44,879 nt of DNA, taken from the NCBI GenBank assembly GCA_013306675.1, contig JABLUY010000277.1:1-44879 (forward strand). Reading direction: 5' to 3'. The translations under genes and the position numbers were made by a program. This document shows positions 1-7,411 of this stretch, one piece after another. Each line of letters starts with the position of its first letter. Within the stretch, counting starts at the first letter, position 1. Under the pieces are notes generated by a model, which was given only the letters and a program-made list of their open reading frames with translations, was not told the origin of the DNA and did not search any database. The DNA is from Thraustochytrium sp. TN22. Lineage: Eukaryota > Sar > Bigyra > Thraustochytrida > Thraustochytriidae.

Positions 1-69
1 GGCGCGCGGCGACGCGAGGCGGGCGCGCGCGCGGGCTGGCCGGCCGGCCGCGCCCGTGCGGCGGCGTGC

Positions 70-91
70 ATGGGCCCCGGCGGCGCGTGGC

Positions 92-123
<32 letters not shown>

Positions 124-312
124 GGGGACCCGGAGGAGGACCGCGAGGTGGCCGGCATGGAGCCCGAGCCGCGCGCCGCGACCGCCGCGCTGCTGCAGCG
201 GTCCAGCAGCGCGGAATCCGCGCCGCGGCTGCCCGGCGGAGGCAGCAGCGGCAGCCTGAGCAGCGGCGGCGGCGGCGGCGAGAGCGGTGAGGGCGGGAGG
301 ACGGCCGACCTG

Positions 313-345
<33 letters not shown>

Positions 346-1038
346 CAGCACGACTTCGTGGCAAGCGGGAGCATGGGCCGCCACGCGCTGGCCGAGGAGC
401 GCCGCACGCAGCTGCGCGTGCACGGGCTGGAGTGGGTCTACCTGGTGGCCAATAGGGTCTACTTCAGCACGGCCTACTCGGCGCTGTACGTGATCATGAT
501 CTTGCTCAATCTGACGATGCTGGTGTGGCTCGTCGTCAACGGCACGGGCGAGCCGTCCATCGCCTTCCTCGTGTTGGAGGCGCTCGTGACGCTCGTGCTC
601 GGCATTGAGGTCGCCGCCCGCATGCTCACGCAGGGCCGCGGCTACTGGAAGCGCTGGTCCAATTGGTTCGAGCTCCTCGTGCTCGTGCTCTGCGTTGGCA
701 CGCTCGTCATGGCGCTCACCACGAACCAAATCTCCGTCTCCGAGGAGCTCGACGAGTTGCTTTCCACCGTGTTGCTCGTCGCGCGCTACGTGTTGCAGGG
801 CCTGCGCCTGCTCGCGCTCATGCGCCACCGCGAGCGCCTCTCGCGCAACTTTTATCAGCACCGCGACAGCCGCACCTCGTCCATGGGCATCATTGACTTC
901 GATCTCATCGACGAGGACGAGGCTGACCCGCTCCACGATGGCCTCGACCTCGACGCGCTCGTCGCTTCCGCGGACAGTCGCGCGCGTGGCTCCGTGTCCC
1001 CGCGCTCTTCCATTGAGATGGGCATTGTCTCGCATTAA
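70..1038 (+). CDS. Voltage-sensor-domain-like four-helix membrane protein
   Basis: A 322-residue protein that resembles a stand-alone voltage-sensor domain (S1-S4 with no pore), as in Hv1 or TMEM266. Seen directly: the first ~115 residues are low complexity with two polyglycine runs encoded by GGC repeats. Four hydrophobic helices follow at about residues 135-157, 163-183, 199-217 and 230-254. S2 carries an acidic residue (GIEVAARM), the S2-S3 link has the family-typical YWKRWSNWFE, and S4 reads ARYVLQGLRLLALMRHRER with arginines spaced about seven apart rather than three. The C-terminal tail is acidic and Ser-rich. The family suggests voltage sensing or proton/cation permeation in a membrane; the sparse S4 charge makes true gating uncertain. 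Start: first in-frame ATG; the ATG at 373 (residue 102) would drop the glycine tract. It lies upstream of, and on the same strand as, HPPK-DHPS. Confidence 0.7.
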
Positions 1039-1614
1039 TGCTCACTCATCATGAACATGGTCCCTCAGCCGCACTCATCAAGAACATGGTCCCTCACTCA
1101 TCAAGAACATCTCATCATGGTCCTCACACATCATGAACATGGTCACTCACTCATCATGAACATGGTCCAAACGGAGAGCCTCGTGAAGGGAACTCTCATT
1201 AGAGCGGTAATGAGGGCGTGAGAGTTCGCTAGTCGACTGGAGAGAGTCAGCTAGCTAGCGAGCGAGCGAGCGAGCGAGCAAGCGAGAATCTGCTGCCCGG
1301 CTACGGTTTCCTTGACGTAACTTACTGACCTGTCTGTGTCATTGTCATATTGCTCCATTCTTTGACCTCGTCACTTCCCACTGCAAGAGAACCGCTCGTC
1401 GTGGCGGAGCAGCTGAGGTGGCTAGTGCCGTGCTCCGCGCTCTTCTTCGCTCCGCACGCTCTTGCGAAAGCACGTGTGGCACGCGCGGACCACGGCGCGC
1501 GGCGTGCTGCGAAAAGCAAACCAGCAGCAAAGTTGAGCGCTCTGACGCAGTCACTGACGGCAGGGCGGCGCGGCGGCAGGGCGGCGCGGCAGGGCGCAAG
1601 GCGCAGCGGGCAGG
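1039..1614. other. Intergenic spacer between two + strand genes
   Basis: Contains five degenerate copies of a short repeat (1044-1168), an AGCG tetranucleotide tract at about 1255-1287, and the presumed promoter and 5' leader of HPPK-DHPS, which becomes CGGCAGGGCGG-rich just before the start. I see no convincing gene here; the open frames crossing it are out-of-frame extensions of GC-rich sequence. Confidence 0.6.
1044..1168. repeat. Degenerate short tandem repeat, five copies
   Basis: Copies of ACTCATCATGAACATGGTCC or close variants start at 1044, 1073, 1096, 1127 and 1149. Spacing is irregular (29, 23, 31 and 22 bp) and the third copy is broken by a partial duplicate. It lies directly after the stop codon of the voltage-sensor gene, so it probably falls in that gene's 3' UTR. 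Confidence 0.8.
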
Positions 1615-2964
1615 ATGCGGCGCACGGCGCTGGTAGCGCTGGGCAGCAACCAGGGGCAGAGCGTGTCCCTGCTTGGGCGCGCGGTGCGACTGGTGGGCGA
1701 GACGTGCGGGCGCGTCATGGAGTGCTCGCAGCTGTACAAGTCTCGTCCGCAGCTGGTGGAGGACCAGCCAGACTTTTACAACGCGGCCATCGCGGTGCAG
1801 ACGCACCTCGCGCCGGGAGAGCTGCTGCGCGAGCTCAAGGCCATCGAGGCGGGCCACGCCAAGAGCGAGGTGCGCTTTGGGCCGCGCGAGCTGGACCTGG
1901 ACCTCATCGCCTATGCGGACGGCGAGTCCGTGCCGGCGGTGGCGGACGAGCGGCAGCTGGCGCTCCCCCACCCGCGCGCACACGACCGCGACTTCGTGGT
2001 GCGGCCGCTGTGCGACATGGCGAGCGGGCGGCGCGCCGTCCTGGGCAACGGAGCGCGCGCCGAGGAGCTGCTGGGCCGCACGCCGGACGAGGCGTGCGTG
2101 CGCGTGGAGGCGGAGCCGTGGGCGGACGCCGGCCTTGGCGCCGCGCCGCTCATCATGGGCATTCTCAACGTGACGCCGGACAGCTTCTCAGACGGCGGCC
2201 GCTACGTGGGCGTGGACAGCGCCGTGGAGCAGGCGCTGCTTCTGGCGCGGCAGGGCGCGCACGTGGTGGATGTGGGCGGCGAGTCGACGCGGCCCAACGC
2301 CGAGGACGTGTCGCCGGACCAAGAGCAGGAGCGTATCCTGCCCGTGATCGAGGCGCTGCGCGCGCACCCGGACTTTGGCGCGCGCATCTCGGTGGACACG
2401 CGCCACGTGAGCACGGCGCGCGCCGCGGTGGCGGCCGGCGCGCACATCATCAACGACGAGGCGGGCGAGGTGGACGATGCGGCCGAGGGCATGCTGCGCG
2501 CGGCCGGCGAGCTGGGTGTGCCGATCATGACCATGCATGCGCGCGGCGACGCGCGCACCATGGAGGGGCTCAAATTCGCCGACGGCGAGCTGGACATCGT
2601 CGAATATGTGAAAAATTGGCTTACTGCGCGCGCTGACCGCGCCCTGCAGGAGTACGGCGTGCCGCGCTGGAATATCATGATCGACCCTGGCCTCGGCTTC
2701 GCCAAGACGCATGCGCAAAACATGCAGATTTTGGCGCGCACCGACGACTTTGTCGCCACGGGCTACGACGTCCTCATTGGCGCCTCGCGCAAGCGCTTCG
2801 TGCGCGAGTACACCGCATTTGACGCCGACGTGGCCACGGCCGCCACGTCCACGGCCGCTGTTCTTGGCGGCGCGCGCATGGTGCGCGTGCACAGCGTCCC
2901 GCACGCCGCCGACGCCGTCTCGCTCGCGCACGCGCTCCGCGTCGCGCGCCACGGCCGGCTCTGA
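1615..2964 (+). CDS. Bifunctional HPPK-DHPS folate biosynthesis enzyme
   Basis: A fusion of 6-hydroxymethyl-7,8-dihydropterin pyrophosphokinase and dihydropteroate synthase, which perform consecutive steps in de novo folate synthesis. HPPK occupies about residues 1-155: ALGSNQGQSVSLL at the start, DQPDFYNA, then the signature RFGPRELDLDLIAY and LPHPRAHDRDFVVRPL. DHPS occupies about residues 175-449: MGILNVTPDSFSDGGRY, VDVGGESTRPNAE, ISVDTRHVSTA, MIDPGLGFAKTHAQN, LIGASRKRF and the closing RMVRVHSV. All expected substrate-binding segments are present. The order matches plant and apicomplexan fusions; no FolB/DHNA domain is attached. The protein begins almost directly with the HPPK core, so no organelle-targeting extension is visible from this ATG, unlike the mitochondrial plant enzyme. 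The second domain is the usual sulfonamide target. Length (449 residues) is near minimal for a two-domain enzyme. Confidence 0.95.
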   Translation: MRRTALVALGSNQGQSVSLLGRAVRLVGETCGRVMECSQLYKSRPQLVEDQPDFYNAAIAVQTHLAPGELLRELKAIEAGHAKSEVRFGPRELDLDLIAYADGESVPAVADERQLALPHPRAHDRDFVVRPLCDMASGRRAVLGNGARAEELLGRTPDEACVRVEAEPWADAGLGAAPLIMGILNVTPDSFSDGGRYVGVDSAVEQALLLARQGAHVVDVGGESTRPNAEDVSPDQEQERILPVIEALRAHPDFGARISVDTRHVSTARAAVAAGAHIINDEAGEVDDAAEGMLRAAGELGVPIMTMHARGDARTMEGLKFADGELDIVEYVKNWLTARADRALQEYGVPRWNIMIDPGLGFAKTHAQNMQILARTDDFVATGYDVLIGASRKRFVREYTAFDADVATAATSTAAVLGGARMVRVHSVPHAADAVSLAHALRVARHGRL

Positions 2965-3472
2965 TCTGGCCTGGGCCTCCTTGGGCTTGCCGCCGCATCC
3001 CTCGGCGCAATGCGCTGCGCATGTGTAGTAGACCCTAATTGAGACGTATTTGGTGGCAGGTTGTATGGTATGGAACACCAAGAGCTTCTCCTGCGTCGTT
3101 GATGGCGTGTTGATGGAGAGGGAGGGAGGGAGGGAGGGAGGAATAAATGTACGAGCGCAAGAGCTCGGGGACTAGAAGCCGTAGGGAGAGCTTGAAAGCG
3201 ACACGAAGCGATACACTACTCACAACACACTCACTCACAATACACTCTTACATGCGCGGCAAATCTCGATACGAAGCACACGCATCGCGCGAGGCCAGGG
3301 TCCTGGCCTCCGGTGGCGCCTCTGCGGCCGACACGCCCTCAGCGACCTCGACACGTGCACCATCATCTTGAATCCTCGTGGAACGCATACTCTCTCTCTC
3401 TCGCTTGCTCTGTCTCGCTTGTCCTCTCCCCCCTCTCTCTTTCTCTCTGCCCTCCCCTACTCGCTCGCTCGC
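2965..3472. other. Convergent spacer between HPPK-DHPS and AMPK gamma
   Basis: Shared 3' region of two converging genes. It holds a GGAG microsatellite (about 3115-3141) followed directly by AATAAA (3142-3147), a possible polyadenylation signal for the + strand gene, a stretch of ACACTC repeats near 3217-3247, and a long pyrimidine tract (about 3388-3476) next to the AMPK gamma stop. No gene seen. Confidence 0.6.
3115..3141. repeat. GGAG tetranucleotide microsatellite
   Basis: About six GGAG units in the 3' flank of HPPK-DHPS, followed at once by an AATAAA hexamer at 3142-3147. Confidence 0.85.
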
Positions 3473-3476
3473 TCAA
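3388..3476. repeat. CT-rich polypyrimidine tract with CTCG repeats
   Basis: Runs of TCTCTCTC, then CTCG tetranucleotides, up to and over the AMPK gamma stop codon. On the sense strand of AMPK gamma this would be a purine-rich (GAGA/GAGC) start of the 3' UTR. Confidence 0.7.
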
Positions 3477-4945
3477 GGGTCCACAAAGTAGGCGAAGAGG
3501 TCGGTGAGCGTAATGACGCCCTCGAGGTCGCCTTCCTCGCTCACGTAGAGCAGCGTGTGGCCCCGGACCTCGGCGAAGCGAATGAAGACCTGCTGCAGCG
3601 TGTCGGTGACGCTACATGTGTGCACGCGCATGCGAGAGGGGATGCCGAGCTCGTTCTCGGAGGAGGTGGTGGTCTCCAGGTCGGAGGGCAGGCCGAGGGA
3701 CTCGGTGGCGCTGGTGGCCGAGTCGCTGCGCGTGGACTCGTGCAGCACGTGGAGATCGTCGTCCGCCATGTGGGCATCGAAAGACTCGCCAAAGATGAGC
3801 CGCCCCAGCGGCACATGCAGGCTGTTCTCGATGGAGTTCTGCGAGACGAGGTCGATGACGTTGGTTCGCGAGTAGGCCGCGATGGGCTTGCCCCGCCCGT
3901 TGAGGATGGGCACAACCGCGACGTTGTTCACGGAGAGCAGGTCGAGCACATCGTAAACGGGCGTCGCGAGCGTGGCTGTGTGCAGGTCAGCGCCGTGCGC
4001 CTTGAAGGTGCCAATGCCGAGCGACTCGACGGGCTGCTCGAAGAGCTGGCGGTCCTCGCAGAACTCGGCCACCAGGTACTGCAGCACGGCCACGTGCGTG
4101 AGCACGCCGAGGCAGACCTGTTCGTCGACGTCCACCACGGGCAACCAGTGCAAGCGGTGCGAGTGGAAGAACGCGCAGGCGTCCAGCAGCGAGCTGCTGG
4201 GGTGTATGCTGACCAGATCCGAGAAGGTGTCGGGCACCGGGAAGCCGTCGGCCACCCCGCGGCCGCTCTGCTCCTCGGCAGCGCGCCGCGCCGCCTCGAC
4301 GGCCGGCATGCCGGCCTCCTGCAGCGAGGTGGCCATGCCCGGGTCCTCGGAGAGCTGCAACACGAGGCTCCTCCACGAAGCCACCGAGTGCGCGTCCAGG
4401 ATGTCCGGCACCGACCCTGTCTGGTGGCCGTACCGAAGCATGTCGATAAAGTCCAGCGCCGTCAGCACGCCCGACAGCTTCTGGGACAAGGGATCCCACA
4501 GCGGCGCCGCGCCGATCTCGTGCTCCACCAGCGCGTAGTACGACAGTCGAATCGGAATGTTCCGGTCAAAGACCACCACCTTGCTGCTCGGCGGTACCAG
4601 GTCGTAGCACGACGACTCGCTCAAGAAGGCTGCGATCACGCGCCTGCCCTCGCGCACGTCCGCCGCCTCCGACCCGGTCGTCCTGCTCGCCTGCCCGTTC
4701 CCGCCGCCACTCGCGCTCGGCCCGTTGCCGGCCGCGGACGCCCCGCCCTCGCGCTCCTGCGCCTCCGCGTCGTCCGCCTCTGTCATGAACGCGGCCACCA
4801 CCGCGTCCGCGTCCGCATCCTCGGACTCGGACTCGCTCGCGCGGACCAGGTCCTCGTTCGTCATGGTCGTGCGGGGCGTCATTGGCGGCGACGACGACCC
4901 GTGCTCCGCTTCGCCCGCGCCGTCCGCCGCGCCGCCCTGCTCCAT
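3473..4945 (-). CDS. SNF4: AMPK/SNF1 gamma subunit with four CBS motifs
   Basis: Regulatory nucleotide-sensing subunit of the AMP-activated/SNF1 kinase; 490 residues. The first ~100 residues are acidic and low complexity. CBS1 begins with the family hallmark CYDLVPPSSKVVVFDRN and GAAPLWDPLSQKLSGVLTAL; CBS2 has LHWLPVVDVDEQVCLGVLTH; CBS3 follows ESLGIGTFKAH, with VAVVPILNGRGKPIAAYSR; CBS4 ends LEGVITLTDLFAYF. There is a ~50-residue insertion between the CBS1 part and CBS2, and a Ser/Thr-rich insert between CBS3 and CBS4. Against mammalian gamma1 (from memory), Arg70, Arg152, Lys170 and Arg299, which contact AMP phosphates, read Gly, Trp, Val and Thr, whereas the Asp after CBS1 and CBS4 (LDFI, TDLF) and both histidines are kept. 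Adenine-nucleotide sensing may therefore be altered. It is divergent from Nse4 across a long low-complexity spacer. Confidence 0.92.
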   Translation of the reverse strand: MEQGGAADGAGEAEHGSSSPPMTPRTTMTNEDLVRASESESEDADADAVVAAFMTEADDAEAQEREGGASAAGNGPSASGGGNGQASRTTGSEAADVREGRRVIAAFLSESSCYDLVPPSSKVVVFDRNIPIRLSYYALVEHEIGAAPLWDPLSQKLSGVLTALDFIDMLRYGHQTGSVPDILDAHSVASWRSLVLQLSEDPGMATSLQEAGMPAVEAARRAAEEQSGRGVADGFPVPDTFSDLVSIHPSSSLLDACAFFHSHRLHWLPVVDVDEQVCLGVLTHVAVLQYLVAEFCEDRQLFEQPVESLGIGTFKAHGADLHTATLATPVYDVLDLLSVNNVAVVPILNGRGKPIAAYSRTNVIDLVSQNSIENSLHVPLGRLIFGESFDAHMADDDLHVLHESTRSDSATSATESLGLPSDLETTTSSENELGIPSRMRVHTCSVTDTLQQVFIRFAEVRGHTLLYVSEEGDLEGVITLTDLFAYFVDP

Positions 4946-5039
4946 CCCCCCGCCGCCCGCGCCGCGCTTCGCGCCTTGCGCGCCTGCCCTGCCCTGCTCG
5001 TGCAGCTCGCGTGGCGCGCCTTCTAGCTACTAGAGGCTT

Positions 5040-5405
5040 GGCCGCCCTGCCCGCGGCCGTTCGCCGCCGCCGCCGCCGCGCGCCGCGCCGCGCCGCGCCG
5101 CCGCCGCCGCGCCGCGCGCGCGCTCCGCGCCGCCTCGCGCCGCCGCGCCGCGCGCCCCCGCCGCCGCGCTCGCGCGCGCAAGCGCGCAGGCGCACAAGCG
5201 CGCGCAAGCGCGCAAGCGCGCCGCGCAAGCACGCAGGCCGGCAGCGCTCCTGCCCTGGCGGCCTCCCGCGTGTCCTGCCTGCGTGCCTGCCTGCGCGCTG
5301 CCTGCCGCCGCCGCGCGCCGCCGCGCGCCGCCGCCGCCGCGCGCCGCCGCGCCGCGCGCCGCCGCCGCCGCCGCCGCCGCGCCCGCGCCGCGCGCCGCCG
5401 CGAGC
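5040..5405. repeat. CCG/GCGC low-complexity tract
   Basis: Nearly pure CGCCGC and GCGCAAGCGC sequence immediately upstream of the AMPK gamma start. Six-frame translation gives only Arg/Ala/Pro or Arg/Gly runs, so the open frames here are compositional. Confidence 0.85.
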
Positions 5406-5442
5406 GATCGCTTCGGCTTTGATTGATTGATCCATCCACCTG

Positions 5443-5664
5443 ATGAGCAGCACTTCGGTACCGCCGCCGGTACCGGATTCCGGGCCGCCCGACGTGGCCG
5501 CGGAGGGGGACCTGGAGGACGTGAGCGGCGTCGCCGCCGAGGACGGCGCCGGCGAAAGCGGAAAGAGAGCGGCCCCGACGCGGCGCGGCGCGGAGGGAGG
5601 CCCACTGGCACGGCTGGCACGGCAGGCGGGAGGGAGTGTTGTGGAAACGGCCGGGGAGGAGTGA
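5443..5664 (+). CDS. Small hypothetical ORF, doubtful
   Basis: A 73-codon frame starting MSSTSVPPPVPDSG and ending VVETAGEE. It is rich in Pro, Gly, Ala, Asp and Glu and has no hydrophobic core, membrane segment or motif I recognise. It sits in the divergent spacer about 560 bp before Nse4. It starts with an ATG shortly after a GATT repeat, and its composition is less extreme than the shadows around it, which is the only reason to list it. It may be a short disordered protein, an upstream ORF in the Nse4 leader, or chance. Confidence 0.15.
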   Translation: MSSTSVPPPVPDSGPPDVAAEGDLEDVSGVAAEDGAGESGKRAAPTRRGAEGGPLARLARQAGGSVVETAGEE

Positions 5665-6107
5665 GAGGTGGCGCTCGGACAGCGAGACCGAGCGCAGGGT
5701 TCCGTTCGTGAGGAGCCTGAGCGGCGCTCAGATGAGGGGCGAGAACTCGTGGGTGGCATGATGCGGGCTCATGCGGGCTGGCTGATGCATGTGATGCAGT
5801 AAACGTAGACGCATGGCCCAGGGGCCGGTGAAGCTAGCGAATGTTACATTGCCGCATCGACCTTGAGTGTTGGGCCGAGCTGAGCGACTCGTGAGCAGAG
5901 GACAAGATGGCAGCGGAACTCACGAGCTTAGAACCCGAGTCAGCCAGGCCTAGCGAGCGAGCGAGCGGCAAGGCTTTGCACACGCGACAAGGCAATCTCA
6001 GCGCGTTCCCTCTGCAGTGCGAGTCTCCGTGGTCGAGGTGGTTGACTAACCACCACCTTGGGCAAAGCCGCAAGGAGAGCGCGCGCGCGCGGCGGCGGCG
6101 GCGCGCG

Positions 6108-6155
<48 letters not shown>
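6108..6155. repeat. GCG triplet microsatellite before Nse4
   Basis: About 15 uninterrupted GCG/GGC units in the Nse4 leader. If translation began at 5907 this would be a polyalanine run; from the preferred start it is 5' UTR. Confidence 0.8.
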
Positions 6156-6156
<1 letters not shown>

Positions 6157-6227
6157 GGCAGCGAGAGCCGCAGCTGGAGCTTACGCCCCTGCGGCTTGGC
6201 GCGGCGCGGCGCGGCGCGGCCTTCGCC

Positions 6228-7148
6228 ATGGCGGACTCGGACAGGAAGCTGCGCAAGCAGCACAAGAGGCGGCTGCAGCAGCTGGAGGGCAGCAGGGCGA
6301 TCCAAGAGGCAGGGCAGACGTTCAGGAAGATCAACCTGGGCCGGCTGGAGCAGGACAATGAAAAGGATGAGGTGATCGCGGTGGTGCAGAAGCTGGACGA
6401 CAACCTGAAGAACGTCAAGGACACGACGCTGGCAAAGCAGGATGCCGAGGTGATGGGCGAGGTGGTGCACGGCGCCGCCGAGGCCATCAGGAACGCAGCG
6501 CGCGACTCGCGGCGTATCGACAAGGGCCAGCTCATGGACAAGCTCAGGCGTAAGTTCGGGGGCGAGAAGAAGGACGACCTCATCGGTTGGGCCCGCCTCG
6601 GCGACCACGTGAACAAGTACTTCAACGGCATCTTCAACAACGGCTTCATGATGAATGCGCTCGAGGTGGAGCGCAAAGAGCGCGCCGCACCGCAGAAGCG
6701 GCGAAAGCCGAACGAGGACGCGGTCTTCGACAAGCCCGAGCTCGTGCGCGCCGACGCGCCCACCGCCATGGGCCATCGCGCACAGAAGCACCACGAGAAC
6801 CTGCAGGAGGAGCTCAACCGCTACGTGCAAAAGAACAAGGAGGTTGGCATGCTGCAAACGCTCTTCAACCCTGAGTCCTTCACGCAGACCGTCGAGAACG
6901 TCTTCGCCGCCTCCTTCCTCGTGCAGGGCGAGTTCGCCATCAAGCTCGACGGCGAGGGCATGCCTCTGCTCGTCAGCCCCTCCGAGAGCTCTCGCGGCGA
7001 CGTCAACACGCACCAGACCGCCTTGAAGACCAACCAGTCCATCTTTTCCTTCTCCATGAGCGACTTTAAAAACGCCGTCGAGTCCTACGACATTCGCAAG
7101 CCGGCGCTCCGCACCAGGAAAGACGCCATCTACGCGAACACCACCTGA
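6228..7148 (+). CDS. NSE4: Nse4 kleisin subunit of the SMC5/6 complex
   Basis: Kleisin that bridges the SMC5 and SMC6 heads in the nuclear DNA-repair complex, working with Nse1 and Nse3. The 306-residue product starts MADSDRKLRKQHKRRLQQ. The N-terminal helical kleisin part contains RKINLGRLEQDNEKD and RIDKGQLMDKLRRKF. The C-terminal winged-helix domain (about residues 210-300) carries the family hallmark NPESFTQTVENVFAASFLVQ, then DGEGMPLLVS, and the closing SFSMSDFKNAVESYDIRKP. Length is close to the usual 300-400. The open frame extends upstream to an ATG at 5907, which would add 107 residues with a 15-alanine run from a GCG microsatellite. I chose 6228 because it has a strong GCCATGG context and begins where the conserved protein begins, but 5907 also has a fair context and cannot be excluded. 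Confidence 0.9.
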   Translation: MADSDRKLRKQHKRRLQQLEGSRAIQEAGQTFRKINLGRLEQDNEKDEVIAVVQKLDDNLKNVKDTTLAKQDAEVMGEVVHGAAEAIRNAARDSRRIDKGQLMDKLRRKFGGEKKDDLIGWARLGDHVNKYFNGIFNNGFMMNALEVERKERAAPQKRRKPNEDAVFDKPELVRADAPTAMGHRAQKHHENLQEELNRYVQKNKEVGMLQTLFNPESFTQTVENVFAASFLVQGEFAIKLDGEGMPLLVSPSESSRGDVNTHQTALKTNQSIFSFSMSDFKNAVESYDIRKPALRTRKDAIYANTT

Positions 7149-7411
7149 ATCTGCGACAGCAAGATATGGCAGCCTCCAATTCCTTTTACGCTCATGTTTG
7201 TCCTTACACGTCTGCACTCATGTTTGTCCTTTCACGCCTTTTACGCTCACCCTTGCGCTGGGAAAGAGCGATGCGCATCGTGCTTCAGGCGCCTCTCACG
7301 CTCACAAAAGGCCGGACCGGCGCGAAGCCACTCTCTCCCAAAGCTAACTTGGTTGGTCGTTTTTGGAGAAGAAACTTCAAGTTGGCGCCATCCCTGGTAC
7401 AGTTTGTTTTG
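7149..7411. repeat. Convergent spacer with a 26-bp duplication
   Basis: The 3' region shared by Nse4 and the AAA ATPase. CTCATGTTTGTCCTT-ACACG at 7191-7210 recurs as CTCATGTTTGTCCTT-TCACG at 7217-7236 (period 26). CCTTTTACGCTCA occurs at 7182-7194 and again at about 7238-7250. The region is less GC-rich than the genes. No gene seen. Confidence 0.7.

Larger units (their letters stand above)
4946..6227. other. Divergent spacer between AMPK gamma and Nse4
   Basis: A 1.28 kb bidirectional upstream region. About 5080-5400 is almost entirely CGC/CCG/GCGCAA low complexity; 5418-5433 has a GATT tandem; about 5950-5967 has AGCG units; about 6108-6155 is a GCG triplet tract. A small open frame (5443-5664) lies within. 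The stretch 5665-6100 shows no recognisable element. Confidence 0.6.

Noticed and set aside
1350-2636. 428-codon + strand frame overlapping HPPK-DHPS
   Set aside because: Arg/Gly/Ala-rich out-of-frame reading of the folate gene.
3368-5026. 552-codon open frame on + over the AMPK gamma gene
   Set aside because: It is antisense to a clear AMPK gamma gene, is Arg/His/Val-rich and has no motif; long antisense frames are expected at this GC content.
5907-6227. N-terminal extension of Nse4 with a polyalanine run
   Set aside because: Conserved sequence begins only after the ATG at 6228; the extension is mostly microsatellite translation. Kept as an alternative start.
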